Part shown: piece after piece, positions 21,978 to 33,479 of the stretch | Layout of the letters: each line of letters opens with the position of its first letter | Position numbering within the stretch: position 1 is the stretch's first letter | NCBI GenBank assembly: GCA_011319805.1 | Contig: SJRY01000169.1 | Span: forward strand, 1 to 36,832 | Length of the DNA stretch: 36,832 nucleotides | Source of the DNA: Macrocybe gigantea | Lineage: Eukaryota; Basidiomycota; Agaricomycetes; Agaricales; Callistosporiaceae | Direction of reading: 5' to 3' | The notes under the pieces: generated by a model | What the model was told of the DNA's origin: nothing | The model's input: the letters and a program-made list of their open reading frames with translations, nothing else | Databases searched by the model: none | Program-made: the position numbers and the translations under genes

Positions 21978-23156
21978 ATGGTTACTTCTACGACTCGCAC
22001 GTCCACTGCTACAAAATCCAAAAGTACTTCTTCCGCCTCGAAACAAAACCGCCCTTTGGGAAAGGGTGGTGCTGGTGCTGCTCTCCGTGCTTTACAGAAG
22101 TCCAAGAAACGCGCTCTCGTCGATAAGACCAACATGACAGGACACGAAAGTACTCAAGTAATTCTTTCGTTGTTCGTCTCGCTACTCTTGCTAATCAAGG
22201 ATATAGGCTTCGCGCTCCAGAGGCCCGTCTTCGAGCGGCTCATCCAAGACACTTCAACGTCGAGGAGGAAAGGCGACTTTGGCAAAAGCCCCTGCATCAG
22301 AGCCGACCATTCCGACTCCAGTTCCCATTTCGTGCGGACGATCCGTGACAGAGATGGAACAAGAGATTGTCAGGCTCAGAGGTAAATCATCATGTATACT
22401 TTATTCTTCCAACGCCTTCTGACTTTCAGCCACAGCGGAAAACGACAAGCTTCAAAAGGCAAACAGCGCCCAAACGCATCGTGCTGAACTCCAACCTATT
22501 CCGCAGCCCCTGAGAATTAGAGGAAACAATTTGCAAGTACTTATGGGACTTGCTGATGACAAGGATCGGTATAATACAATCAGAGTAAGCTCCCGCTTAA
22601 TTAACATTCTACTGAGCTCATATCTTTAAAAGAGACTCGTGCGTTCTAGCATGGAAAGGGCTGGGATGAAACCCTCCATCAGTTGGAAAGAACAGGATAG
22701 TGGTGTTGTAGGTCGTGTCGAGGATTACGTGAGTCAATTCTACTTTACGCACACTCACTCACTGTCCATTTCCGCCAGGTATGTTCCGAAGAACCCACTC
22801 TTGGTCGCTTTGCTGCCAAATGGCCCATCGAGGAAATGATTAAGGCCATTCTCAAGAACAAGCGTGGATATGGCGACAGATCAATGATGGCACGAATGCT
22901 ACAGATGGCAGCAACGAGAGTAACCATTCTGTCCCGATCGACATCATCAACATATGGGGTTCTGGCAATAGGAACAGTGTCGACATGGGTCGCAATTACC
23001 ATACCGATGGCCGCGACAGCCCGGGAAGCGGCGAAGAAACCGGTAGTGGAAAAGAGAACGGCGCCGACAGCGAGGGTGAAGAGACCGATGAAGGCGACGG
23101 CGAGGGAGGCAGCGAGCAGGAAAGAGGTGGCGAAGACGAGGAGAAGAAATGAGTGA
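21978..23156 (+). CDS. unknown protein with basic N-terminus, possible frameshift in tail
   Basis: Five exons: 21978-22157, 22207-22381, 22430-22584, 22633-22728 and 22779-23156, 984 nt in frame (327 aa). The start MVTSTTRTSTATKSKSTSSA is Ser/Thr/Lys-rich and followed by LQKSKKRALVDK, a likely nuclear signal. The middle has MEQEIVRLR and ENDKLQKAN, a short coiled-coil-like stretch, then LRIRGNNLQVLMGLADDKD and GRFAAKWPIEEMIKAILKNK. After YGDRS near 22882 the annotated frame becomes Met/Ala/Arg-rich. The frame one base away instead gives a natural acidic tail (GSGEETGSGKENGADSEGEE) ending at TGA 23150-23152. One base may therefore be missing there, and the true tail may be the acidic one. I do not recognise the family. 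Confidence 0.55.
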
Positions 23157-24502
23157 AGACTAAGGACGAGGCGAGATGGAAATCGACACGTAATGGTCAC
23201 CTCCTGCGCGAGATATACCCCGTAATTATCCCTTTATTCCACCCCTCTTCATCCGTCTAGTGGCTCCTTTTCCGGTGAATTTTAGGTGCATAGCGTGACA
23301 TTTTTGCCATAATTGTCGTCGTCTTTTCGTATATAATTCCTAGCCTTTTACACTGAATGAAGCAGTCTCTAATTCATCCCCTTTGATAATGAATAATTGA
23401 CCCTGCTGTTGAATTGATGCTTATCTGTTATGTTGCAAAAATCCCGATTCCTGAGGGCAGATAATATTATATACTAATCTGTGGTATTAATGCTGCAAAG
23501 CTATGGTTTAAGTCACACATCAACACATCCCAAAGTAGTGGAAATAAGCTCCGGAATTTCAGCCAGAATTTGTCCCCTTTCCACTACCTGAAATCTGACC
23601 CAAAGCAGATATAATTACAACGATGTGATGAGCAAATTGCGCTACTAATGTTCATTTTTTTCCTGCTCATATTGGCTGAAAAAAACCCTCTTCTCGTTAA
23701 AAGCATGGGTGGGAATTTCCGCCACCCTCAGTTTTACAGTGATGGTGCAAGTCGTTGCATACCCTGTAGCAGCGTCCAGAAGGAACAAGCTCAAAGAATG
23801 ACAATGGACGAACATTTCTTGAATTGAATGCTCTTGATCTTCAGTCCGCCTTATGGTCCTTTCTCCAATAACCGCACCATCAGATATACGGTCAGTGGCC
23901 TGCCTTCAGAACCTGTGTATCAATTTGCCATCCGAAAGGCATGATCCGGTAGAAGTTTTGTAACGATCAAAGATAAATAGCACCTAAGAGCGTCATGGTG
24001 TGCATATATGCAAAATTCCAAACTAGGAACAAGACGAACGGAAGGTGACCATATATTTCGTCGTGTCTAGTCAACCTCATATCTGACAGGAGGACAGAAA
24101 CCGTGTCGAATGAAATTAAACTCAAGCAATGATACTAGACACTAGGTTGTTTTGGAGTGCAACGCCCCATCACCCTCGAAACAGTTACACGATTCCGGGA
24201 ATGATTTTCAATGCTATCAAAAACCGAATATAGTGAACGCTCGGCTTCAAACTCACTAGTGCAAGGTCAATTGAGACTCACGCTACCGTGACACTCTTAA
24301 AGGATTCCGGAGACCTGTAATCCTGATCTCGCAATTAACAATGGCCTTTATTTTACTGTTTCGTCTGTCGACGTCTTTCGCAATCCCTTAGGCGATCCGC
24401 TGGTCGTTCGCATAATTCAGTCCAGTGAACTTCATACCAATCGCATTTCTCATCAATACATGCATTGGTCAACTAGCGGTGGCAACATCAGACACCAATG
24501 GT
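23157..24502. other. no gene seen, AT-rich intergenic
   Basis: 1.35 kb without a convincing frame on either strand. Promoter and terminator elements of the flanking genes may be present but none stands out. Confidence 0.5.
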
Positions 24503-25031
24503 TCAACCCCTCCTAGAAGACCTTGACGGCGATCGGCTGCGTCCTCTCCCGCTCTCTGGCGACGGGGACGGCGAGCGCTCAATGCACTGGCCACCAGAAC
24601 AGCTGATCATCACAAATTTCAGTGATCTCCAGCAAACAACGGAATTGAGAAATGTTGAACATACTATGTGTTACCTCGGCACGGGTTGCCCATGATCCAG
24701 GTGTTGTGCGCATTGCACCGAGCAGGGACTTGGCCAACACACTTCCTCTCGCCAACGTTGCAGCCCCGTTTGCTGAGGATGGCTGCGGCATCTTCCTCAC
24801 TGTCAAAACGATAAGACGTCAATATCCATCACTATGTAAGACGCCGTTGTGGTAAACTCCTCATACATGTCACGGCGCAACAAGAGGTCACCAAGTTCAT
24901 CTGATTTCGGTCAGATACGGTGAAGACAACGACAGTGGTCTGTTGAGCTCACCGGAAAAGTCAGCAGGTGAAGCTGCGACAGACGAAACGAGTACAGCGG
25001 CGAAGGCAATGGCAAGAGCCTTGAATTGCAT
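24503..25031 (-). CDS. small secreted cysteine-rich protein with Kex2 site, CBM19-like spacing
   Basis: Four minus-strand exons: 25031-24953, 24900-24858, 24799-24665 and 24602-24503, 118 aa. Residues 1-20 are a clear signal peptide (MQFKALAIAFAAVLVSSVAA). An acidic propeptide (about 21-50) ends in LSKR, a Kex2 site, at 51-52. The mature part starts GCNVGERKCVG and has six cysteines (C54, C61, C69, C81, C87, C92) with a central NTW, then a Ser/Pro/Arg tail (SPSPSPESGRGRSRSPS) with no further Cys. The CV..C..W..C..C spacing recalls CBM19 chitin-binding modules or EGF-like folds, but I cannot assign either. Donor sites are GTGAGC, GTTTAC (weak) and GTATGT (strong); each alternative I tried broke the frame or lost cysteines. 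The protein is probably processed in the Golgi and secreted; its role is unknown. Confidence 0.75.
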
Positions 25032-25127
25032 GTTTGTTAATAAGAAAAGTGGTTGGAAAGTTGATTTATTGGTTGTGAGATTGTGAAACGACCTGCGTTG
25101 GAGAAAAAAGAGCTGCGGCGGCGGCCC

Positions 25128-25135
25128 TTTTTATA
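25128..25135 (-). promoter_or_regulatory. TATA box of the secreted cysteine-rich protein gene
   Basis: On the minus strand the site reads TATAAAAA within gagtataaaaagggc, 97 bp upstream of the ATG. It is a strong, well-placed TATA box, typical of highly or conditionally expressed secreted-protein genes. Confidence 0.65.
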
Positions 25136-26191
25136 CTCCAAGGCCTTCCTATATTCCCAGCCGACAGTCGCTCGGCCATGGGGAAAAGTCACAGGTTTCA
25201 CGTAGCACCAGTGTTGCGCATGCAATCTAGGACATCGCCTCCTTCGTGCCTCCTTCGTTGCCTTTGGAGGAGAGGCGGGTAAACCCGATCAGCCAGGGAT
25301 AGGTAACCAAGAGACACGCACACCCTTGCGAGAATCGCAGCCGTGAGGTTAGCACTTGTTCCGGCGATGCCGATTCATCGAGAGCACACAGAACCTAGGA
25401 CCTGACGGATTCGTTGGGCTAGGCACGACACACCTTGTTTCTTACCAGAAGCCGCAAAACGAACGTTACAGCTACCAAGTCCTTCGCCGAGCACGAGAGA
25501 CGCCTTTGAGAATGATTCGGGGAAGGCAGTGATCAAAGCTACCGAAACGTTTCGTAAGTTCAAAAAAAATTCACCATTCGGTGACTTGGAGCCATTGTGG
25601 AGCGAAGATGTACGTTTCAGCGCATTGTTTCCGCTCGCTAGCGAGAGGCAAAGCTTTGTGGGGACGAGAAAATGCAAGCATGAAGAGTGTTGATAACAGA
25701 CAAGTGAACAGCTGAACAAGTTGCCGAGTTTCAAATGGTGATGTTCAGGGTCATGAAGATTACAAATCGAAAAATTCCGACCATGAATCCGAGACTGCAG
25801 ACTTTTCATTGCAAGGTCAGGGCCGACTTTGATTCGTGTCTCACAGTTGACAAGCAATGGAAGGGAATGAAAGATGGCTCGCGTGATCTGTGCGGTGCAA
25901 ACAAAGTTGGCAATGGATGAAGCGGTCGATGGAAAGAGATAAGAAAGCCTGCTTGAGTGATTTGGATTGCTTGCTTGGGTGTTGTTGTCGTCTTTCGAAT
26001 CTTGGAAAAGGATGTGTATTTTTAGGAAATAACGTGATGATCGCGAGAAAAGTCCATTCTGACGCCGTCAAGCCCGAGAACCTTCCGTAGTGCACACGTA
26101 ATTTTTTTTTCATCCAGAGGTGCGTGACAGAAAGAGAACGAAAGGAACATTGATCCGGTCTCTTCCACGCCGGGCGCAGAGTGTTCCTCTG
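25136..26191. other. no supportable gene
   Basis: A minus-strand frame at 25375-25857 is open for 160 codons and has ordinary composition, but has no ATG, no splice signals that extend it and no recognisable motif. A short direct repeat (gcctccttcgt, twice) lies near 25231-25255. Confidence 0.35.
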
Positions 26192-27023
26192 TCAAAAGCA
26201 ACTCAGACATGGACATTTGCGGCGGAAAGGTGGGCCGCTGGGAGCTCCCGATGGATTGATCGGAGTCTGGATGCTCGTCATCTTCATTTTGAACAGCCAT
26301 GATTGATACGACAAGGGGCGCACGAAAATACGGATGAGCTTTGTGGAAATATCGAGGAAGGGCTATCGGGTTGTCCCCTCCGGACCAAGCGCAGGCGATC
26401 AATGTGCCACATAGCGAAGCGCAGTCGACTCACAGTAAACACATCTGGAATGTTCAACTGAACGTTGCGAACCAGGAACGATTCCACTGGGTTCTTTCGG
26501 TGGTACAATCGTTTAGAGTGGTTACGAAAGCTGTGCGAAATCATCGTTGTATATCGCTGCTTGTCTCACTAACCTCGGCCTGCCTGGGGGCGAATCTGAC
26601 GCCTGAGCTGCGTAGTTTGTCAAGAAGTGGAATGCGACGGTTGTCAACATGCGGGTGCGGATCTGCAAAGTAGCAAATTACCAGAATCGGGTCGTTCGAG
26701 CTGTCGACCGACTCAGTTCCACGAAAACGGACATGTTCAAAGTCCGCTAGAGCCTGAGTGCATTCAATCGCGGCAAAGGCCCACGAATACGAATATCCTT
26801 CCTCACTGCACTTGTAGAGGATGATCGTGTTCGTGAATTATCTGCGTATTGAGAGTTCATGAATGCGTACAAGACAAATGAAGAATTCAATCGTCGTTGA
26901 AGCACCTCACCTGAAGATTTTTATTGAAATAGACAAAATGCGTCTGATTTGGCCTACAAAGTGGCGTACGTAGATTGCGAGTAGCATCTTGTAGACTCGC
27001 CGTTCCAGAATATCTTCTTTCAT
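26192..27023 (-). pseudogene. candidate gene or recent pseudogene, unknown family
   Basis: Four minus-strand exons join in frame (612 nt): 27023-26911 (MKEDILERRVYKMLLAIYVR), 26841-26574, 26493-26434 and 26362-26192. The second exon is the most convincing, encoding TIILYKCSEEGYSYSWAFAA and PILVICYFADPHPHVDN. An in-frame TAA (26838-26840) falls just after the first splice junction, so either that junction is wrong or the gene is broken. The last exon could be read in another frame (MAVQNEDDEHPDSDQS, from 26302). I do not recognise the protein. It is transcribed away from the isomerase gene at 27533, so the two may share a promoter region. Confidence 0.3.
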
Positions 27024-27532
27024 TGATCAGAGTTGAGGCTGAGCCTCTTAAGGGTCGGCCATGGAGCACTTTATTATACGAGAGCACGACTTGACAGCCC
27101 AGGATGGTTCCTTGCAATTCTGTGGTGGTTTTTTTTTCCTGAAGGCTTCTCGGTTCTGAGTTGTAGGCGTCCTTGGCTCGCCACGCGACGAAGACTGAGA
27201 CGTCCGTCCGTTTGTTGCAGTATTCCCAGAAACCAAAGGCGGCACTCCATCGACGCTTTCCTTTAGACGTTGCCAGTTATTTATAACAGAAAGACCTAAA
27301 ATTCGTCGTACTCGATAATATCCTGGTATTTTGGGCACCAGCTCCCATAGTGGACCAGTCAATGCAGCCGTAGCACTGAGTTAGTTGTACGAGTGGTATT
27401 GATCATGTGATTGTTTACTCGGAGACGGCAACTGGGACGAACTGTGTCACGTCTTCGTCCTCAGGCCTCAGGACTGATGGCTCTGTTCTTCGACTTGCTT
27501 CGTTCAACCACCATCTCTCGGTTTTCAGTTAC

Positions 27533-28802
27533 ATGTCTTCCGTCTCGTCTCTAAGTACGAAGTGGCTCAAAGTATCCGAGCCGTTCCCGCATGTAGTGCA
27601 CGTTGAGCTCTCAAGGTTTGCGCGGTTCAACTCCCTCGGAACCTGGCGTAGTCGCTAATGCTAGCTTGCCTTGAACTTTTTTCTCTCAAGAGAGCCCGTC
27701 AACGCGTTTTCTGGCCAGTACGTTGATCTGCACAAGTTATCTAGTTCATTGCACAATCTAGACTTAAAAGACAATGATTTTCAAGGTATTGGAGGGAGTA
27801 TGGACATCTCTTCGAAAGACTCGCTGAGGACTCCTCATACGACATCCGAGCCGTTGTTCTATCATCCAAATTTTCAAATATTTTTACAGCTGGACTGGAC
27901 TGTACGTCTCTACGAAGGTTCCGGATCGCAGGACTAAGAATTCGAACTGAATGAACGTGCAGTATCGGCTGCGGTTGTGCTTGGAGAAGAAGGGAAGAGT
28001 TCCGCGTCAAAAGACAGCGCAAGGGCGTCGTTTGCCATGCGCAAAGTCCTGCTTGAATTCCAGCATGCCATCGGCACCCCAGATCGATGCCCATTCCCAG
28101 TCATAGCAGCCGTTCATGGACCCGTTGTCGGTCTAGGCGTCGATATCATTTCTGCATGCGACATCCGTTATGCTGCGTCCAACACTTCTTTCGCTATCAA
28201 GGTAATCCCTTTATGTTTTTGACGCCGCTTCACAAAGTCAATGATGGTGTGCCTATAGGAAGTAGATGTCGGCCTCGCACCGGACGTGGGTACGCTTGCG
28301 TATTTGCCCAAAGTGACAGGGAACATGTCGCTCCTCCGCGAGCTGACGTACACTGCTCGTTCATTCTTGCCGCCCGAAGCAGAGAAACTTGGCTTGGTGT
28401 CCCGAATCGTGAATGGAGGCCGTGATGAGGTTGTGAAAGAAGCGTTAGAATTGGCCAAATTCATCGCTTCCAAGAGTCCAGTTGCGGTCTATGGATCGAA
28501 ACATCTGATCAACCACTCACGGGATCACACGTATGTTTCGTTTCTTCGCAGCTCTCTTTCCTACTTCCGTAAAATTGACTGCACGACAACTCTTTCGTAG
28601 CGTGGCCGAGAATCTGGCGTATACTGGTGCCTGGAATGCCGCGGCGCTGATGACAGGCGTAAGTGCCCGCGCCATTTGCGCCGATATAAGGAACACCGGT
28701 CTTACTCCACTGATATTACAGGATATCTCAGAAAATCTGCGTGCAATGAAGGCGAAAGGTCGTCCACGCTTTACGCCTTTGAGAATTCCATCCAAGTTGT
28801 AA
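27533..28802 (+). CDS. peroxisomal delta(3,5)-delta(2,4)-dienoyl-CoA isomerase (ECH1-like)
   Basis: Seven exons: 27533-27615, 27691-27717, 27786-27901, 27963-28201, 28259-28530, 28601-28658 and 28722-28802, 291 aa, all introns GT..AG. It belongs to the crotonase (enoyl-CoA hydratase/isomerase) superfamily. The three acidic residues that mark dienoyl-CoA isomerases are in place: Asp136 in GVDIISACD, Glu156 and Asp164 in KEVDVGLAPDVGTL. The oxyanion-hole regions are visible as VLSSKFSNIFTAGLD and AVHGPVVGLGVD. The enzyme moves double bonds in 3,5-dienoyl-CoA so that odd-numbered unsaturated fatty acids can enter beta-oxidation. The C-terminus is Ser-Lys-Leu, a perfect PTS1, so import into peroxisomes is expected. 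Length is near the family norm. Fit is excellent; substrate is inferred from the residues. Confidence 0.92.
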
Positions 28803-29883
28803 CAACGAACTCGGGACTCGGGTACAGGCCACAACCTCCGTCGAGTAGTACTGTGTACATGAAACGGAAGCTTCTATAATACCAAGTGCAAGTTCATGCT
28901 CCATTGTCTTGAGGCCGTCTTGAACGGCCATTCCTAGCTGATAGTTGTTATCATCTCCAGCATTGATCAGTCATCAGAAGTTTCCGGACGCTCTGTATTG
29001 TAGTAGCCAATCCGCCCATTGTAGCCAATACAGAGCGTCGAAATAAATATCAATTGACTGCCAATTCTAAAGCTGGCATGTCGCATTTTTACACGATGCG
29101 CCTCTGCCGCCGCAGCAATGTTGGATTGCCTTCGGTACACATGAGTCATAACGCAAGGCCTTGGGAACTGTAATCAGCGATCTCGCGACATACGGGAATG
29201 TGGTTGAAGCGGAAAACTGGTCGTGCCCATAGAATCATTCCTAGTCCGAGTTTTTCATTTACGAGAAGGTTCGGCATGATGGAGGGTTCTTCTTATTCTG
29301 GACACGTTGTTCAATGTAATGACTAGGAGATCGTGGTTAGGGAAAAGGACGTGTGTAAGATAGCCAAGTAGGTCAGTCTCCGTCGACAACCTCGAGGGGC
29401 CACTGGGCTGTAAACACATCACAACGCCGATTTGAGCGTCTGCACCCAATCGCTCGTGACATGAACAACAGATACGTCAACCTTGACCATGAAGGCAGGA
29501 TGAGTCACTCTCGGCGGCAATCTTGCAAGGATGCAACCTTTTGAAGCCTCGTTAATATCCCTGTTTCAAATTTCAATGAACGTAATGCCGTACAGTAAGT
29601 ATTGGAGTCACTGCTATCATAGACAGAGAGCCTTTCGTTATCTGAATGGAGATTGATCGATTGATCACAGACCAATGGGGTAGGCGTGTGTCAAATCGAA
29701 TGAATTGGCATGCCTTGGTCCTACGAATAGAAATGTTAATATTATTTGCTTCCGCGCCCATTCGTGTTTTGGAACGGGACTGATGACGAAGCTTGGTAAG
29801 GATGGATGAATAGGTAGATAATGCCATAAAAGATACCGCCGTCTTGCCCAGCTGCCCTTGACACTCACTTTTCACTCACAATC
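28803..29883. other. no gene seen; contains a 14-bp inverted repeat
   Basis: Intergenic between the isomerase and the first ALDH gene. A cataaaag string at 29825-29832, about 52 bp before the ALDH start, could serve as a weak TATA element. Confidence 0.45.
28987..29039. repeat. perfect 14-bp inverted repeat (hairpin)
   Basis: gacgctctgtattg (28987-29000) and its exact reverse complement caatacagagcgtc (29026-29039) flank a 25-nt loop that itself carries two copies of tagccaat. It lies about 190 bp after the isomerase stop. It could be an RNA hairpin near the 3' end or a remnant of a small inverted-repeat element. Confidence 0.7.
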
Positions 29884-32345
29884 ATGCCTGGAACGTTCAC
29901 CTACATCTTCGACACGCCGACGTACAGAGGCACCTCCACCTTGAATACGGGGTAAGCCATCGACAAATCGCCATCGCGCCTCATCTGAGCTTCGATGTCG
30001 ATCATTGATTCTATTTCCGCTATCCAATCACCAGGCTATTCATAGGCGGCCAGTGGGTTGATCCCGTTGATGGGGAGACGATCGAGTAAGCGGGCAATAA
30101 AAGCGAGAACATCGTCTGACGTCGATCTGACTCGAATATACACTGTACAGTGTGATCAACCCAGGTTCGTTTACGAGACCGACGAACAGAGGGGTTCAAA
30201 AGGACTCATAGCACGCGGACGATTAGCAACCGGAAAAGTCATAACCTCTGTTTCGGCCGGGTCAAAGAAGGACGTTGATATCGCTGTGGATGCTGCTACA
30301 AAAGTGCGTTGTTGTCCACCTCAGCTTCGTATTACTTACTTAGCGTCGCTCTGACGGATCTCTTCATCTAGGCATACAAGACGTCTTGGGGCCTAAAATG
30401 TCCCGGCACTGTTCGCGCAAGACTCTTGCACAAACTCGCAGACCTGATCGAGAAACACATCGATGAGTTCGCTGCCTTGGAGGTTTTGGACGTCGGTCGG
30501 TATCTTCTTGGCCGTCTTCCATCAAATCCTCATGGACAGCACTCTAGGCAAAGCATGGAGCCCCACAAGAGCAGCTGAAATTACGTCTACTATCGGCGTC
30601 ATTCGCTACTATGCTGGATGGGCTGACAAGGTCCAAGGAAAGATTATGGAGGCACGTCCTTTTTCTTGCAAGAGGCTCAGCTAAGCGCGACATTCTTTAC
30701 AATTATCACCCCAGACAAATGAAAAGAAGCTGACGTACAGCCGTCACGAACCGTTTGGCGTTGTCGTAAGTTGATATTGCTTGTTGAAGTGCTTCAATTC
30801 TCAACATACTTGTTTAGGGCCAAATTATTCCCTGGAACTTTCCTTTGGTAACTGACTGGCCCAGCGGCTCTGTCCAAAATATCTTAACGTGTCCGTCGAT
30901 AGGCAATGCTTTCATGGAAGATTGGTCCAGCTCTCGCCACGGGTAACACTGTCATCTTGAAGGTCTGCACGAAGCACCCTTTTTTGAAGCCGTCGTCGTT
31001 GACTTCCATTCTCCAGCCGTCTGAAATTACTCCGCTTTCGGCGCTCCGCATTGCAGACCTGGTCAACGAGGCCGGTTTCCCTCCTGGGGTCTTGAATATT
31101 GTCAACGGTTACGGTAAGCCGCGCTCGGCCTCATGATGACTTTCCTCTGTTTCACAACGTGGTCCTCTCAAGGCCATACCGTCGGCCAAGCCATCTCAGA
31201 ACATCCACTCATAGAGAAGGTGGCGTTCACCGGAAGCACGCTCACGGGCCGCAAGGTGCTAAAAGCAGCTGCCGAGTCCAACCTCAAAACCGTCACGCTC
31301 GAACTGGGTGGAAAGAGCCCTACGATCATATTCGATGACGCAAACCTTGAGCAGGCCTTGAAATGGGCAGCCCATGGCGTCTTGTGAGTTCTTACTTTTG
31401 TAGGACTAGCTTTTCCAACTCATTGCCTTCACCCAGTTATAACATGGGTATGACTTTTCACTGTCCAGCAGTATCACTTGTGCTTGTGCTTATCATTCAC
31501 TGCCTTGCAGGTCAAACCTGTACAGCAGGGTCCCGAATATTCGTCCAGGAGGGGATCTACGACGAATTCCTGCAGAAGTTCACGACGATTGCCAAAGGTC
31601 TTAGAGACGCAACCGGTGATCCGTTCTCAAAAGAAACTCGGCACGGACCTCAGGTTTCCCAAACTCAGTTCGACGTCTGTATTTTCCCTTTCTGCTCGGT
31701 CTAAAGCTAGACGTCGTCCATTAGCGCGTCATGTCATACCTTGAATCTGGTAAGAAAGACGGTGCCACCGTCCATCTAGGAGGTGCTAGACACGGGAAAG
31801 AGGGATACTTCATTGAACCCACCATCTTCACCGACGTCAAGCCTGATATGAAGATCGTACGGGAAGAGATCTTCGGCCCCGTTGCGGCTATCATCAAATT
31901 TAAGACAGAAGAAGGTTTGATTTCGTACTCATGCTTCGTACTTCTCTGCGCTTAGCTTTTTCCGTTCTGTCCTGCTAGAGGCGATTGAAGCAGCCAACGC
32001 GACTGTTTATGGTTTGGCGTGTAATGTGTTTTCGGAGAACCTCAGTCGGGCTCTTCGCGTTGCACACTCCCTTGAGGCAGGAACAGCATGCGTGAGTATT
32101 TCGTGATTCGTTATTGGAATTGGTCAGCGGAAATGTTCAATCTAGGTCAACTGCGCTAACCTGGGGGATCCTGCCGTTCCATTCGGAGGATACAAGCAGT
32201 CCGGAATTGGAAGAGAACTAGGAGAATATGCCCTCGAAACGTGAGCGCTTTTGTTCCTGTCCACTTTCTGAAACCAGATGCACAACCGCTTTCTAGATAT
32301 ACCCAAGTCAAAGGTGTTCACGTTAATATTGGAATAAAGCTCTGA
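29884..32345 (+). CDS. aldehyde dehydrogenase, tandem copy 1
   Basis: Seventeen exons (68, 51, 14, 77, 124, 104, 51, 30, 60, 97, 211, 11, 164, 190, 113, 95 and 49 nt) give 502 aa, the usual ALDH length. NAD(P)-dependent oxidation of aldehydes to acids. Landmarks: PWNFP with Asn170, LKPSE with Lys193, FTGST (244-248) of the Rossmann fold, LELGGKSP with Glu269, GQTCTAGSR with catalytic Cys303, and EEIFGPVA with Glu402. The eleven-nt exon 31437-31447 encodes TYNMG-type residues just before the catalytic loop. The intron after 30651 has a GC donor (GAG|GCACGT) where copy 2 has GT. The protein ends NIGIKL and has no signal peptide, so it is probably cytosolic. Exon 6 is joined to exon 5 by an unusual GTCGGT donor, matched by GTCAGG in copy 2. 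Substrate unknown. Confidence 0.93.
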
Positions 32346-33434
32346 CACAACCCCGATGGAAATGTTCATGTCTGCTTCGCATATTCCAAAATGCCTTTCG
32401 ATCTATTAACATGTCCTGTCTTTGATTACTGTCGAATGTTGGCCAGGAAAGAAAAGCTCATTATCGCCATCGTATTATTTTCCTCCGCAAGCAGATGGCG
32501 CGAACGGTGCTACATATAGAGTGCAGCCAGGGCAATTGCAGGCCTGACGCCAAAACCACAGACTGTTTTTGCCATGTTTGTCTCCACGTTGAATTGGCGC
32601 AAACAAACACTCCCCAAGTTAGCGTTGTCAACAGCCCCATAAGACCAAATTATCTGTGGTATAGAGGCGCGTAGCTTCCCTAAATCGTCGCGCATACAAT
32701 TTGGACTCGGATGGCTCGTCCGCAGGCCAGTGAATCTGTATGCTTCCACAGGTCTTGACAGAACTCAGTCCCTTTGATACCGCGCTGCTAGTCACATAGG
32801 GTTAGCTCATCGTGGCGTTTCGAAGTGCATCAACGCAATTGGAGAAAGCTGGCGATGGGAGGTTGAAGCCATGTGACCAAACCCCATCAATACATGCCAA
32901 CGGTTATTCCAAGGTGAGTCAAGAAGCCTTGAATGTCATTCTTCCGTAATACTGATCCATGGATATTCAGGACGAGGATCTTAGCTAGGAACGATATACC
33001 CAAGGAGCTTATTCCAAGTTACACAGTGCGTTTGCATCGATATCGACAACTCGACCAACACAGCGCTCCTCCAACCAACGCTACCTTATCCCTTAACATC
33101 TGGCAGCTTTCCTTTCGCTCTCTGTTGTACTTGTCATCACATCGTGCTTCACACCATCTTCTCCTACATATCAACGATAGTTTGCAGTTCAATAAATGCG
33201 CCGATTGAAGACCGAGCTCTTGGGGACTCCTTACAATAGGCTGAATGAAGCTAGTTTTGGTGTTGTCCGCCCCTTTCAGACTAAAGGAAAGTAGCTGTCA
33301 CAGATTGGACGTCAGCTTGGCGTTGGCGGGTTATTGTGCCCTATATTGACTGCTGGATGCTTTTCTAGGCCATTCTGAGATGCGATGCTTGCAGTCCCAC
33401 GACAATGTATGAATTAATAATTTAATTCGCGAGG
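32346..33434. other. no gene seen between the two ALDH genes
   Basis: About 1.1 kb holding the 3' region of copy 1 and the promoter of copy 2. An open plus frame at 32933-33208 has no support. Confidence 0.5.
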
Positions 33435-33442
33435 TATAAAAA
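33435..33442 (+). promoter_or_regulatory. TATA box of ALDH copy 2
   Basis: TATAAAAA, 45 bp before the ATG at 33480, in the context gaggtataaaaacg. Copy 1 has only a weaker cataaaag at the matching distance, so the two copies may be expressed differently. Confidence 0.65.
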
Positions 33443-33479
33443 CGTTCGTTGTCATTCATTGATTATCCTCTCGCCCATC

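Noticed and set aside
25375..25857. 160-codon minus-strand open frame
   Set aside because: Composition is acceptable but there is no ATG or promoter, and no splice sites extend it; too weak to call a gene.
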